Notes under the pieces: generated by a model
What the model saw: only the letters and a program-made list of their open reading frames with translations
What the model was told of the DNA's origin: nothing
Database searches by the model: none
IMG/VR virus record: IMGVR_UViG_3300030098_001954
Coordinates: 1 to 22,685 of that record
Strand: one strand, 5' to 3'
Length of the DNA stretch: 22,685 nt
From: a virus
Made by a program: the position numbers and the translations under genes
Shown here: in pieces, positions 1 through 8,529 of the stretch
Layout of the letters: every line of letters begins with the position of its first letter
How positions within the stretch are numbered: the first letter of the stretch is position 1

Positions 1-96
1 AGATACGCTAGTATTAAAATAGAAAATACCGGATCGGGTGAATCGTGGAGATTTGGTACCTTTCAAGTAGACATACAACCAGATGGTAGAAGATAA
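1..96 (+). CDS. C-terminal end of an unidentified, probably virion-associated protein (5' truncated)
   Basis: An open frame runs from base 1 to a TAA at 94-96 and gives 31 residues ending in GTFQVDIQPDGRR. The start lies outside the window. The TAA shares its last base with the ATG of the next gene. The neighbours on the right are small and structural-type phage genes, so this is probably a virion protein, but the fragment is too short to assign. The alternating hydrophobic and polar pattern would suit a beta-rich C-terminus. Confidence 0.7.
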   Translation, partial: RYASIKIENTGSGESWRFGTFQVDIQPDGRR

Positions 97-263
97 TGAC
101 AAAGATAGTAGTAAGATTACCAGAACCTAAAAAAGAATATACCGAGGATAACCAAAGACAAATTAACAGAGCTATCTCTACGGTGGTAGAACAATTGAAT
201 GCCACTTATTTAACACAATTAAAAGAAGACTCTGAAAGATACACATTTTTTGGATTAGGATAA
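96..263 (+). CDS. small conserved phage protein, 55 aa
   Basis: ATG at 96 overlaps the preceding TAA by one base (TAATG) and the frame closes with TAA at 261-263, giving 55 residues. The N-terminus is MTKIVVRLPEPKKEYTEDNQ; the middle is helical (roughly residues 19-45) and the end is YTFFGLG. This arrangement, an acidic/Pro head, a 'NQRQINRAI' helix and an aromatic 'FFGLG' tail, is one I associate with small proteins in the structural region of marine podovirus-like phages. No function is known to me. The one-base overlaps with both sides of the cluster suggest translational coupling in the late operon. Confidence 0.75.
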   Translation: MTKIVVRLPEPKKEYTEDNQRQINRAISTVVEQLNATYLTQLKEDSERYTFFGLG

Positions 264-264
264 A

Positions 265-597
265 ATGGCAAATATATATAAAAATGATAAAGTAAGTTTA
301 ACAAATACAGATCTTACAACTTTATACACTGTGCCTTCTAACTCTAGAGCTATTGTTAAATCTATAAACGTAGCAGAGGATGCAGCAGGTTCAGCAGTTG
401 TAAAAGTAACTTTAACTAACGCAGCAGGCACAGCTTTCATAATTGATAATGATGTCAGTTTAACTTCTGGTCAAAAAGAACAAGTATTGACAGAGCCTTT
501 AATTATGGAAGAAAGTGAAATATTAAAAGTGCAAGCAACAAGTGGTGCAGTTGATGTTGTTGCATCTATACTAGAAATAAATAGGGAGGATAGATAA
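265..597 (+). CDS. small beta-rich probable virion protein, 110 aa
   Basis: 110 residues starting MANIYKNDKVSLTNTDLTTL. The chain is rich in Thr, Val, Ala and Ser with alternating hydrophobic residues, as in a small beta-sandwich, and has no Cys or membrane segment. Related small proteins recur near the structural genes of marine phages; a decoration, tail-accessory or head-accessory role is plausible but is inference. The start is one base after the previous stop (TAA at 261-263) and the stop overlaps the next ATG. The Shine-Dalgarno-like GGGAGGA at 584-590, inside this gene's 3' end, serves the next gene. Confidence 0.85.
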   Translation: MANIYKNDKVSLTNTDLTTLYTVPSNSRAIVKSINVAEDAAGSAVVKVTLTNAAGTAFIIDNDVSLTSGQKEQVLTEPLIMEESEILKVQATSGAVDVVASILEINREDR

Positions 598-848
598 TGC
601 CATTTATAGAAACAGAGTCTTCTGTAAGATATGAAACAATAGACGGTAAAAGAGTTCCGGTTATTACACCTAAAACAGAAGTAACATTAACAAACACAGA
701 AACAGGTCAAGAGTATATGTCAGATGCTGAAGCCATGCAGGATGTACAAAATCCTAATACCTCTACTAAATCTGAGCATATTAGAAGAGATGTTCATGTA
801 ACTGTAGAGTCAATACCTTTGGGCACAGCCACTAACATCAGCGATTGA
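597..848 (+). CDS. hypothetical phage protein, 83 aa
   Basis: 83 residues beginning MPFIETESSVRYETIDGKRV. The start is well supported: GGGAGGA at 584-590 is six bases upstream and the ATG overlaps the previous TAA by one base. The protein is polar, with many Thr, Glu and Asp residues and no membrane segment or Cys. The N-terminal half repeats short beta-prone stretches (ETIDGKRVPVI, TEVTLTNTETGQEY). I do not recognise a domain. Its position between a beta-rich small protein and Ala-rich virion proteins suggests a virion or assembly role. The frame ends with TGA at 846-848, followed by a 33-base gap. Confidence 0.8.
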   Translation: MPFIETESSVRYETIDGKRVPVITPKTEVTLTNTETGQEYMSDAEAMQDVQNPNTSTKSEHIRRDVHVTVESIPLGTATNISD

Positions 849-881
849 CGGAAGTAGTAAAAACAAGTAAATTAGTAGATT

Positions 882-2144
882 ATGGGACTTAAAAGATTTT
901 TTAAAAAAATTACCAAACCAATAGCAAAAGTATTAGACAAAGTCGTACCTAATGAAATTAAACCTTTCTTGCCTTATGCGGCAGCAGCGGTGCCTTTTTT
1001 AGCACCAATGGGAATAGCTTCATCTATGGCTGGTAGAGCATTTTTATCAGGCGGTGCTAATTTATTATCCCAACTATCTCAAGAAGGTAGCGAAGGAGAT
1101 TTTTCCGGACTGTCTGCATTATTAGCAGCAGGTACAGGTGCATTGTCATCACCACAAGCAGCGGGTAAATTAAGAGACTTTCAAACTATAGGAGGGACAC
1201 CTATAAGTGATGTAGCAGTTGAATCAGTTAATATTGGACAAGCAACTGGTTTAGAAGGTTTAAAAAATGTAGGACTTGAAGGTTTAGCTAAAACTTCAGA
1301 AGGAATTGTAGGTGCAAGTAAAATTTTAAAAAATCCTTTTGCAGAAGGTGTTGGATTAAAAGATGTAGGTAAAGCAGCATTCGCACCAATTGCACAAGGA
1401 TCGACAGACCTTGCTATGGCTACAGCTAGAAAAGCTTTAAAAGATTATGAAGATGAATTAGCAGAATATGAAAGATTAACAGGAGAAGCACAGACAGCCT
1501 CTGATGATGCTAGAAGAACAGCTATTAGAGCTGCCATGATTGCAGGTGGTCACTCTGAAGATGTAATTAGTGAAACATTTGATTTATTAGGATTAAAAGA
1601 TGGTGGTAGAGTTGGTCTTAGAGAAGGTGGTGTGTTAGCACAAATACTTCCACAATTTATGGGACGGCCTGCTTTAGAGCCTTTACAACCTGCGCTTGGA
1701 AGTTTTCAACCTTTACAACAAGCTCAAGCTGTTTTTCCTAGACTTAATCAATTAGAACAAGGAGTAAACAGAGCAGAAGAAGATTTAGGAAATATAAGAG
1801 AAAGATTAGGAAATGAATTAAGACAAGTCGTCGGCCTTCAAGGTCAAGTAGGTTTACAACAAACACCATCTGTAAATATGAATTCACTTTTACGAGGTGG
1901 AGGTGACTTGCAAGGTATGAAAGATGGTGGTATAATGGATCTTGGCGGTAAAGAAATGGATCTACGAGGTGGTGGATTCGTGCCAATAGGTAAAAAAGAG
2001 AGAGCGGACGACGTCCCTGCAAGATTAAGCAAAAACGAATTTGTAATGACAGCCGATGCTGTAAGAGCAGCAGGTGGTGGAGATGTTAATAAAGGTGCAA
2101 AGAGAATGTATGAAACAATGAACAGATTAGAGGCAAGAGCATAA
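882..2144 (+). CDS. probable internal virion / DNA-ejection protein with tape-measure-like C-terminal motif, 420 aa
   Basis: The N-terminus is basic (MGLKRFFKKITKPIAKVLDK), followed by a hydrophobic Ala/Pro/Met stretch (about residues 30-60) that could insert into or lie on a membrane. A helical charged part (about 185-215) follows. Residues 240-246 are DGGRVGL, and further Gly-rich pieces (KDGGIMDL, LRGGG) follow. The last 60 residues carry DDVPARLSKNEFVM, which resembles the VPAxLxxxEFVM motif seen near the C-terminus of many tail tape-measure proteins; this protein is much shorter than those. No enzyme motif is visible. There is no clear ribosome site before the ATG. The stop overlaps the next start (TAATG), and the next two genes have similar composition, so an ejection or internal-core set is likely. 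Function is inference. Confidence 0.85.
   Translation: MGLKRFFKKITKPIAKVLDKVVPNEIKPFLPYAAAAVPFLAPMGIASSMAGRAFLSGGANLLSQLSQEGSEGDFSGLSALLAAGTGALSSPQAAGKLRDFQTIGGTPISDVAVESVNIGQATGLEGLKNVGLEGLAKTSEGIVGASKILKNPFAEGVGLKDVGKAAFAPIAQGSTDLAMATARKALKDYEDELAEYERLTGEAQTASDDARRTAIRAAMIAGGHSEDVISETFDLLGLKDGGRVGLREGGVLAQILPQFMGRPALEPLQPALGSFQPLQQAQAVFPRLNQLEQGVNRAEEDLGNIRERLGNELRQVVGLQGQVGLQQTPSVNMNSLLRGGGDLQGMKDGGIMDLGGKEMDLRGGGFVPIGKKERADDVPARLSKNEFVMTADAVRAAGGGDVNKGAKRMYETMNRLEARA
1600..1615 (+). repeat. 16-bp exact repeat, copy 1 (encodes GGRVG)
   Basis: ATGGTGGTAGAGTTGG occurs here and again at 2975-2990, in the same reading phase of two neighbouring genes, encoding the shared (D/N)GGRVG motif. The identity of the bases as well as the residues suggests copying between the two genes or strong codon preference. 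Confidence 0.8.
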
Positions 2145-2887
2145 TGGCTGAAACAACTACGATAACACGACCGGCACCGGTACTAGAAGCATCACTAACT
2201 AATTTTTTAAAAGCAGTAGACCCGTTAGTTGGTCAAAAGATAGATACATCTGCTTACGCACCAACAATTGCTGATGAATCACAACTACAACAAGATGCAA
2301 GAACTGCAGCAGCAGGATTAGATTCATTAGTAGGGCCAGATGCATACAAATCATTTATGTCACCTTATCAACAAGAGGTGATTGATACAACTTTAGCAGA
2401 ATTTGATAGACAACAAGCAATTGCAGATACAGCTCGAAGAGATAGAGCTATACAAGCTGGAGCTTTTGGGGGTGGTAGAGAAGGTGTGCTTGCAGCAGAA
2501 GCAGCAAGAGGTGCAGCACAAAGTAGAGCAGGATTACAAGCACAACTATTAGCACAAGGATTTCAACAAGCACAAGCAGCGGCAGCACAAGATTTAGCTG
2601 CAAGACAAGGTTTAGGTACTTACCAAACACAATTAGGTCAAGCTGGTCAAGCACAACAACAAGCACTTCTAGATGCAGCAGCAGCGGCAGCAAGAGAAGC
2701 ACAATTCGAACCATTCACTAGATTAGGTTTAGTTGGTCAACAACTTGCACAGGTACAACCAGGTGCATTTCCGACTCAAACAGTCGGATATCAACCACCA
2801 GCACCACCAGTCAGTCCATTACAAACTGCATTAGGTGTTGGAACTGGTCTTGCAAGTATTGGTTCTAAACTAGGAATATTTGGCTAA
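2144..2887 (+). CDS. probable internal virion / DNA-ejection protein, Ala/Gln-rich, 247 aa
   Basis: 247 residues. After a Thr/Pro-rich head the chain is almost all helix: SPYQQEVIDTTLAEFDRQ at about 73-90, then GAFGGGREG at about 107-115, then a long Ala/Gln/Leu stretch (about 116-195) that could form coiled coils. The tail is Pro-rich followed by a Gly/Leu/Ile end that may touch membrane. Similar Ala/Gln-rich helical proteins with an 'SPYQQ...V' segment and a 'GAFGG.R' segment recur beside other internal virion proteins in marine podovirus-like phages; an ejected core protein comparable in role to T7 gp14 is a reasonable guess, not demonstrated. ATG overlaps the previous TAA; AGAGG lies at 2129-2133. 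Confidence 0.85.
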   Translation: MAETTTITRPAPVLEASLTNFLKAVDPLVGQKIDTSAYAPTIADESQLQQDARTAAAGLDSLVGPDAYKSFMSPYQQEVIDTTLAEFDRQQAIADTARRDRAIQAGAFGGGREGVLAAEAARGAAQSRAGLQAQLLAQGFQQAQAAAAQDLAARQGLGTYQTQLGQAGQAQQQALLDAAAAAAREAQFEPFTRLGLVGQQLAQVQPGAFPTQTVGYQPPAPPVSPLQTALGVGTGLASIGSKLGIFG

Positions 2888-3996
2888 TGAGTAGAATTTT
2901 AAGAAGACCGATGTTTAGAGGTGGGCCGGTAGATAGCCGCGGCACGGGGATTACATCAAATTTAGGTTATGAAAATGGTGGTAGAGTTGGATACCAAAGT
3001 GCTGGATTTGTAACTGGTCAACAAATTATAGATGCAAATAGAAATAATCCTTTTTTTCAAACTAATACTTTAAATCCTAGATCTAGATTTACATTAGGAC
3101 AAAGCAGAGGTGGTTTAGATAATTTAATTAGAGCTACCATGTTTGATACAGAGCAATTTCCTCTTGTTGGTAAAGAAGCTGGTTTATCTGAGACAGCGTC
3201 TTTAACAGATCTTTACAAAGCTCAAACAGACGATGATGCAGGAGATTTATTAGCAAGCTTAGACACTACATTTACACCAAAAATAAATACAAAAGCAGAA
3301 GCTAGTGAGGGTTCAGTTCCAACTGGAGAAAAAGATGATGATCCTGATCCTGATCCAGATAAAATAGACACTTCACCAAAGCCAGTTCCAACACCTAAAC
3401 CTGGTGATGACGAACCAGAAGTAACTATGACTGATCTTGAAAAAGCTTTAGGATTAGATAGAGCTAGACAAGAGTATGCAGCAGATGCACTGGCTGCAGC
3501 ATCAAAAGCATTCTTTGAAGGCAAAGGTTTTGGTGCGATAGCAGACGCAGCAGCTGTTAAGAGTAAAGCACCAGATATCAAGAGACTTGCAGCACTAGAA
3601 GAATTTAAAGCTGATAGAAGAGAAAAACTTTTTGATAAAAAACAAGATTCTCTTTTAAAACAAAGACAAGGAACTAAAGGAGCTTTTCAAAAAAAATTAG
3701 ACACCATTACAAAACAACCAGAAGGCACTCAAGGACATAAAATTGCATTAATTGAAAACAAACTTCAACCAACCATACAAGGTCAAATTGCATCGGAGAC
3801 TGTGGATAATAATTATACAAGACCAGCTCCTGCTGTGATTATTGGATATATGGATTTATATTATCCTCAATCATATGCGGGAACAGTTGCTGCAGACGCA
3901 GAAATGGCAGGAAAAAAAGCAGGGACTTATATTACAGAAGACGCAACAACTATAATTTTTTGGGACGGAGAAAACGCTAGAACTCAATCAATTTAA
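2887..3996 (+). CDS. probable virion protein with MFRGGPVDSRGTGI head and NGGRVGY motif, 369 aa
   Basis: The N-terminus MSRILRRPMFRGGPVDSRG is basic and Gly-rich, with NGGRVGY at residues 30-36. I associate this head with several virion-region proteins of marine phages. Residues about 130-180 are an acidic, Pro-rich linker containing a run of Asp-Pro dipeptides coded by tandem GATCC(T/A) units near 3338-3361. After it comes a helical Ala/Lys-rich part (about 185-275), then a smaller mixed region ending in DATTIIFWDGENARTQSI. No catalytic motif is visible. The layout of a Gly-rich head, flexible acidic linker and helical body suits a structural or ejection protein. The start overlaps the previous stop by one base. 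Confidence 0.85.
   Translation: MSRILRRPMFRGGPVDSRGTGITSNLGYENGGRVGYQSAGFVTGQQIIDANRNNPFFQTNTLNPRSRFTLGQSRGGLDNLIRATMFDTEQFPLVGKEAGLSETASLTDLYKAQTDDDAGDLLASLDTTFTPKINTKAEASEGSVPTGEKDDDPDPDPDKIDTSPKPVPTPKPGDDEPEVTMTDLEKALGLDRARQEYAADALAAASKAFFEGKGFGAIADAAAVKSKAPDIKRLAALEEFKADRREKLFDKKQDSLLKQRQGTKGAFQKKLDTITKQPEGTQGHKIALIENKLQPTIQGQIASETVDNNYTRPAPAVIIGYMDLYYPQSYAGTVAADAEMAGKKAGTYITEDATTIIFWDGENARTQSI
2975..2990 (+). repeat. 16-bp exact repeat, copy 2 (encodes GGRVG)
   Basis: Second copy of ATGGTGGTAGAGTTGG; see the copy at 1600-1615. It encodes the NGGRVG motif near the N-terminus of the 369-residue protein. Confidence 0.8.
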
Positions 3997-4011
3997 AGTT
4001 AGGAGACCTTA

Positions 4012-7000
4012 ATGCCAACGGTAGCAGAACTTTTACAATCTAAACAAGAATCTCAAACAATCGCACCCGAAGATAACAACGAAGTAAGCACACTTGCTTC
4101 TATCTTTGCAGGTATTGGATCTGGTTTTATTGACATACCAAAAGGTTTATTTTCATTAGGCGCAAGTATCTATGATCTTACAAACGATACTAATAAAGCA
4201 GCGGAAATAGAAAAATATTTTGATGATCTTACAGATTTAGATGAAATGGCAGAAGCCACAGCTGCAGGTAAGATTACAAGATTATTAACAAACGTTGGTT
4301 TACCTGGAGGTCTTGCATTTAAAGCAGGAACAAGTTTAGCAGGTAAAGCAGTGCAAGCTAAGAAAGCTGGTAATTATTTTAAAGTAACGGGTGCAGATGG
4401 TAAAGCTTTACGTAATGCTGCAAACACAGCAGATCAACTAAACAGAAAAGGTAAGACTGCAAAATTTATTGCTGGAGCGACATCTGGAGGTTTGGCTGAA
4501 GGTGTATTTGTTGGTGATGTAGAAGAAGCGGGTACATTCGGTGATTTGTTAGGTGGACCCACAGAATTAGAAAGAGATGACGAATACGATCCAGAAAGAG
4601 AATTAATTAACAGAGTTAAGTTTGGTACAGAGGGTGCACTATTTACAGGATTAATTGGTGGTGTAGGTTCTACATTAAAAGCACTATCTAAAAGAGGTAA
4701 AGATATGCGGTTTTCTAATTCTAAACTAGATAGGTTTTATGATAAACTTGCATCTAAATTTAGAGCAAGAGGTGGTAAGACACAAGAATTTTTTGACATA
4801 GAAAGACAACAAGTTGGTGCAAGATCAGCTGACGTAAATTTTGCACAACAAGTTTCAAGAGAATTAGATAAAAATATAGATGCTATTTTTCCTGCATACA
4901 AAACAGTTACAAACAAATTAGTTGCAAAAGATAGAAATAATTTATTAAGAGCTTTGAATGAGGCGATGTTATCAGGCACGCCTAAAGTTAGTGACAGGAC
5001 AGGTAAAGTTGTATTTGGTGAGATAGATGCAGCAAAGAAAAAAATTGTTGATGAATTATTAGACAAAGCACAAGCTAAACCACAAATAAGAACAGCTATC
5101 TATGGTAATTTAGATTCTATTAGAACAGGCTGGGGTGATATGTTTAGTGCACTTGGTGGTAAGATTGCAAGAGATAAAACAGCATTCAAAGAATTTAAAC
5201 AATTGTTTGGTAAAAAATTTCAAGACTATTTAGGTTCTACATACGATATATTTTCTAATAGATCTATATTACCTTTTTTAAGTTATAAACCCACAGATGA
5301 AGCCATGCAAAAAGCGATAACTTTATTTAGAAATATTGCAAGACAAAATGGTAAACCAATTACAGAGCAACAAGCAGAGTATTATGTAAACAGATTAATT
5401 AAAACAGCAGAATTACCAAAAGGATTTAAGATGGATAAGCCATCTAATGTTGTGTTTCAAATACCAGATTTTTTTGCAGGTAAAACTGTTTTAGATGATG
5501 CAATTACATCAAAAGGTTATGCTAACTTAGTGAACCTACCAGAAAATGCACAGAAAGTTATTAAAGAATTATTAGGAGAACAAAAGAATCCTATGCAGAC
5601 TATACTTGCAGGTACAAGCAGATTATCTTTGATAACAAGACGTAATGAATTTTTTGATGATTTAGTTAAACAATCAGATGCAGATAAAGCTGCAGGCAAG
5701 CGTGGTATGTTTTATGATGATGAAGCAGAGGCATTTGCTGCATTAGGTCCAAATATTAGAAAAATAAACGTAGATCCAAATAAAGCATTAGAGGCTGGTA
5801 TTACAAACCCTATTAATGGTAAGTTTGCAATCGATGAGGTGGCTGATGCATTAGAAGAAACAAACAAAGCATATGTTGACAAAGGCACAGGAGCACAGAT
5901 CTATGAAGGATTATTATTATATCCAAAAGCAACATCACAGATTGCTAAAACAATTTTATCACCAGTAACACACGCAAGAAACTTTGTATCTGCAGGAGCT
6001 TTTGCAACAGCAAATGGTATCATACCATCACCAACTGCAATCAAAGATGCATATCAAGCATTACAAACAGGATTAATTGGCACAAGAAAACAAAATGATT
6101 TTTATAGAAAACTTTTACGATTAGGAGTTGTAAATTCTAACGTAAGACTAGGAGATCTACGGGGACTATTAGAAGATATTGATTTTGGTAAAACAGTAAC
6201 AACTTATGGTAGCTTAAAACCACTTACAAAAACTTTAACTAAAATAAAATCTATATCACAAGATCTGTATACAGCTGAAGATGACTTCTGGAAAATAGTA
6301 TCCTGGGCAGGTGAGAAAGCTAGATTAGGCAAAGCGTATGCCGCTAAAGGTATTACGAGGACCGCGGATCAATTAGATGAAGAAGCAGCTAGTATTGTAA
6401 GAAATAATATACCTAACTATGATTATGTGGGTTCTTTTATCAAGGGACTTAGAAGATTTCCTGTTGGTAACTTTGTATCGTTTCCTGCAGAGATAATCAG
6501 AACAAGCACAAACATTGTAAAACGTGGTCTTGATGAGATATTTACAACCATGAAAAATGACAAAGGCGAAACAGTTAGACCTTTGTTTAAAATAGGTATG
6601 CAAAGATTATTAGGTATGGGTGTAACTACAGCAGCTGTACCATACGCAACTGTTGAGATGGCAAAAGCTTTACACAATGTAAGTCAAGATGAATTAAATG
6701 CGATGAGAAGATATGTTGCTGACTGGTCTAAAAACTCAACACTCGTGCCATTAAGAGACAAAGATAATAAATTAAAATATGTAGATTTCTCACACGCAAA
6801 TGCATACGACACAATATCTAGACCCATACAAACAGTTATTAATCAAGTTCAAGCAGGTGAAAAAGATAAAGATGGTATCATGGACGACTTTATAAAAGGT
6901 GTAGTAATTGGTACAAAAGAATTAGGAGAACCATTTATATCAGAGTCTATCTGGACGGAAGCTGTATTAGATCTTTTAGCAAGAGGTGGTAGAAAAAGAG

Positions 7001-7860
7001 GAGGAGGAAGAGTATTTAATGAAGATGATACAGATGGCACAAAAATATCAAAAAGTATAAAACATTTGATTGAAGCACAAATGCCTTTCTCTGCAAAACA
7101 ATTTGAAAGATTAGGTCTTGCATTTAAAAATAACGCAGAACCCGTAGGTGTTGTAACAAAAGGTAAGTTTGATGAGTATGGTGAGACTTACGAGTTAGGT
7201 AATGAAGCATTAGGATTTATTGGTGCAAGAGCTATACCTGTAAAACCAGAAAGAAGTTTTAAATTTAAAATAGCTGAGTATCAAAAAGGTGTTAGAAACT
7301 CTAGACAACTATTTACAACGGAAGTATTAAAAGGTGGACCCGTATCACCAGAAGCAATCGTTGATGCATACATAAATGCAAACAGAGCTTTATTTCAAAA
7401 CACAAGAGATTTTTATAGAGATATGGAAGCGGCTAAAGTTTTAGATATGCCAGAGAATGAATTAGCTAAACAAGCAATTGAAAGAGTTGGTAGAAGAACT
7501 TATGGATCTGTTATGAATGGTGTATTTAGACCTTTAAATATTTCTGATAAAGTGATGAAAGCCTTTCAAGAAAATGCAGATAGACTTGGAATAGAAAATC
7601 CTTTTAAAGCTGCGGCTCCTGTTTTAGGTAATATTAAAGCACAATTATTTCAGATACCATTAACAGAAGAAGGCATACCAGAAATAATAAATCCATTTGC
7701 AAACTTACCAGAACCTGATTTAGGTCCGGTAGGTCAATTACCACCAGTTGTAACTGGTGCAAACCCTTCGGTTATGGCTACAAATAAAGGACTAGTACCA
7801 GGGGACTTTAACAGCTTGACACAAGCGCAGAAATACGAAATACTTTTTGGCAACAATTAA
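4012..7860 (+). CDS. giant probable internal virion protein, 1282 aa
   Basis: This is the largest gene in the window, with a good ribosome site (AGGAG at 4001-4005) before the ATG. The N-terminal part has Gly/Ala-rich amphipathic stretches (about residues 25-55 and 95-150) and a hydrophobic patch near 205-225. Recognisable pieces are SPVTHARNF at 650-658 and RRFPVGNFVSFPAEI at 814-828, followed by GMGVTTAAVPYATVEMA; these recur in very large proteins of marine podovirus-like phages. The C-terminus is Pro-rich and ends QKYEILFGNN. Size, composition and position after smaller ejection-type proteins and before the lysis genes match the large inner-core proteins ejected at infection (compare T7 gp16), but no transglycosylase catalytic motif is evident. 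Function is inferred from context. Confidence 0.85.
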   Translation: MPTVAELLQSKQESQTIAPEDNNEVSTLASIFAGIGSGFIDIPKGLFSLGASIYDLTNDTNKAAEIEKYFDDLTDLDEMAEATAAGKITRLLTNVGLPGGLAFKAGTSLAGKAVQAKKAGNYFKVTGADGKALRNAANTADQLNRKGKTAKFIAGATSGGLAEGVFVGDVEEAGTFGDLLGGPTELERDDEYDPERELINRVKFGTEGALFTGLIGGVGSTLKALSKRGKDMRFSNSKLDRFYDKLASKFRARGGKTQEFFDIERQQVGARSADVNFAQQVSRELDKNIDAIFPAYKTVTNKLVAKDRNNLLRALNEAMLSGTPKVSDRTGKVVFGEIDAAKKKIVDELLDKAQAKPQIRTAIYGNLDSIRTGWGDMFSALGGKIARDKTAFKEFKQLFGKKFQDYLGSTYDIFSNRSILPFLSYKPTDEAMQKAITLFRNIARQNGKPITEQQAEYYVNRLIKTAELPKGFKMDKPSNVVFQIPDFFAGKTVLDDAITSKGYANLVNLPENAQKVIKELLGEQKNPMQTILAGTSRLSLITRRNEFFDDLVKQSDADKAAGKRGMFYDDEAEAFAALGPNIRKINVDPNKALEAGITNPINGKFAIDEVADALEETNKAYVDKGTGAQIYEGLLLYPKATSQIAKTILSPVTHARNFVSAGAFATANGIIPSPTAIKDAYQALQTGLIGTRKQNDFYRKLLRLGVVNSNVRLGDLRGLLEDIDFGKTVTTYGSLKPLTKTLTKIKSISQDLYTAEDDFWKIVSWAGEKARLGKAYAAKGITRTADQLDEEAASIVRNNIPNYDYVGSFIKGLRRFPVGNFVSFPAEIIRTSTNIVKRGLDEIFTTMKNDKGETVRPLFKIGMQRLLGMGVTTAAVPYATVEMAKALHNVSQDELNAMRRYVADWSKNSTLVPLRDKDNKLKYVDFSHANAYDTISRPIQTVINQVQAGEKDKDGIMDDFIKGVVIGTKELGEPFISESIWTEAVLDLLARGGRKRGGGRVFNEDDTDGTKISKSIKHLIEAQMPFSAKQFERLGLAFKNNAEPVGVVTKGKFDEYGETYELGNEALGFIGARAIPVKPERSFKFKIAEYQKGVRNSRQLFTTEVLKGGPVSPEAIVDAYINANRALFQNTRDFYRDMEAAKVLDMPENELAKQAIERVGRRTYGSVMNGVFRPLNISDKVMKAFQENADRLGIENPFKAAAPVLGNIKAQLFQIPLTEEGIPEIINPFANLPEPDLGPVGQLPPVVTGANPSVMATNKGLVPGDFNSLTQAQKYEILFGNN

Positions 7861-7861
7861 T

Positions 7862-8056
7862 ATGGCAATAGAACCTAAAAATACTAGAGAACACATTTTA
7901 TCTTTGTACGGACACATTTCAGGTGTCAAGAAAAACTTAAAACATGTACACGAGGACGTCGAGAAATTGGGCGGTAAGATAGATAAAGTCTATTGGGTTC
8001 TCTTAGCGGCTGCGGGAACTGCTGCGCTCTTCGCATTAGAAAGATTAATAGGATGA
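7862..8056 (+). CDS. small C-terminal-anchored membrane protein, holin-like (XhlA-type architecture), 64 aa
   Basis: The first ATG is at 7862, two bases after the TAA of the giant gene. A TTG at 7847 would add five residues but has no ribosome site, so the ATG is preferred. Residues 1-42 are charged and helical (NTREHILSLYGHISGVKKNL, then HEDVEKLGGKIDKV). Residues about 44-63 are one hydrophobic span, VYWVLLAAAGTAALFALERL. An amphipathic N-terminal helix with one C-terminal membrane helix is the plan of XhlA-type proteins, which assist holins. The gene overlaps the peptidase gene by four bases (ATGA), the usual setting of a lysis cassette. Holin function is inference. Confidence 0.75.
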   Translation: MAIEPKNTREHILSLYGHISGVKKNLKHVHEDVEKLGGKIDKVYWVLLAAAGTAALFALERLIG

Positions 8057-8529
8057 ATCTTACACGTAATTTTAGCTTGTTAGAGCTTACTAAATCAGAC
8101 ACAGCAATACGTAAGGGTATTGATAATGAACCTAACGCTGATCAAATAGATAAATTAAAATTACTTTGTGAAAATATTCTTCAACCAGTACGTGACCACT
8201 TTGGCAGGGTTAAGGTCACTAGCGGTTTTCGTAGTTCAGAATTGTGTGTTGCAATTGGCAGCTCTATAAATTCACAGCATGCCCGTGCAGAAGCGGCCGA
8301 CTTCGAAGTTGTGGGTGTTGACAACACTGAACTTTTTGACTGGATTAAAAATAATCTTGAACCGGACCAGCTAATTCTTGAGTTCTACACTCCGGGTGAG
8401 CCTAATTCTGGCTGGATACATTGTAGCTGGATACCTGAAGGTAGACGTGCATCATTCTTACATGCATATAGATCAGAAGGTAAAACAAAATATAAACCTG
8501 TATTGGGTTCTGCAAAAGAATTATTTTAA
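8053..8529 (+). CDS. M15-family (D-Ala-D-Ala carboxypeptidase-like) zinc peptidase, probable endolysin, 158 aa
   Basis: The start is taken at ATG 8053, which overlaps the holin-like gene's stop (ATGA); an in-frame start at 7993 would lie deep inside that gene. The protein has SGFRS at 57-61, then SQHARAEAADFEV with the zinc ligands His76 and Asp83, LILEF with the candidate catalytic Glu110, and GWIHCSW with the third ligand His123. This is the peptidase M15_3 layout, and the length of 158 residues is normal for a single-domain phage peptidase. In many relatives a Gly stands between the His and Asp (HxxGxAxD); here that place holds Glu79/Glu80 context (HARAEAAD). It should cut peptidoglycan stem peptides at lysis. 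There is no signal peptide, so export probably depends on the holin-like neighbour. Confidence 0.9.
   Translation: MNLTRNFSLLELTKSDTAIRKGIDNEPNADQIDKLKLLCENILQPVRDHFGRVKVTSGFRSSELCVAIGSSINSQHARAEAADFEVVGVDNTELFDWIKNNLEPDQLILEFYTPGEPNSGWIHCSWIPEGRRASFLHAYRSEGKTKYKPVLGSAKELF

Noticed and set aside
845-873. Promoter-like TTGACG with TAAATT at 17-base spacing before the 420-aa gene
   Set aside because: The -35 falls on the previous stop codon, the transcript would begin at or just before the ATG, and such pairs arise easily in AT-rich DNA. Kept only as a note.
3222-3581. A 119-codon minus-strand frame opposite the 369-aa virion protein
   Set aside because: Its Ser/Gly/Ala-rich product is the complement of the Asp-Pro and Ala-rich coding stretch; no start signal and no context.
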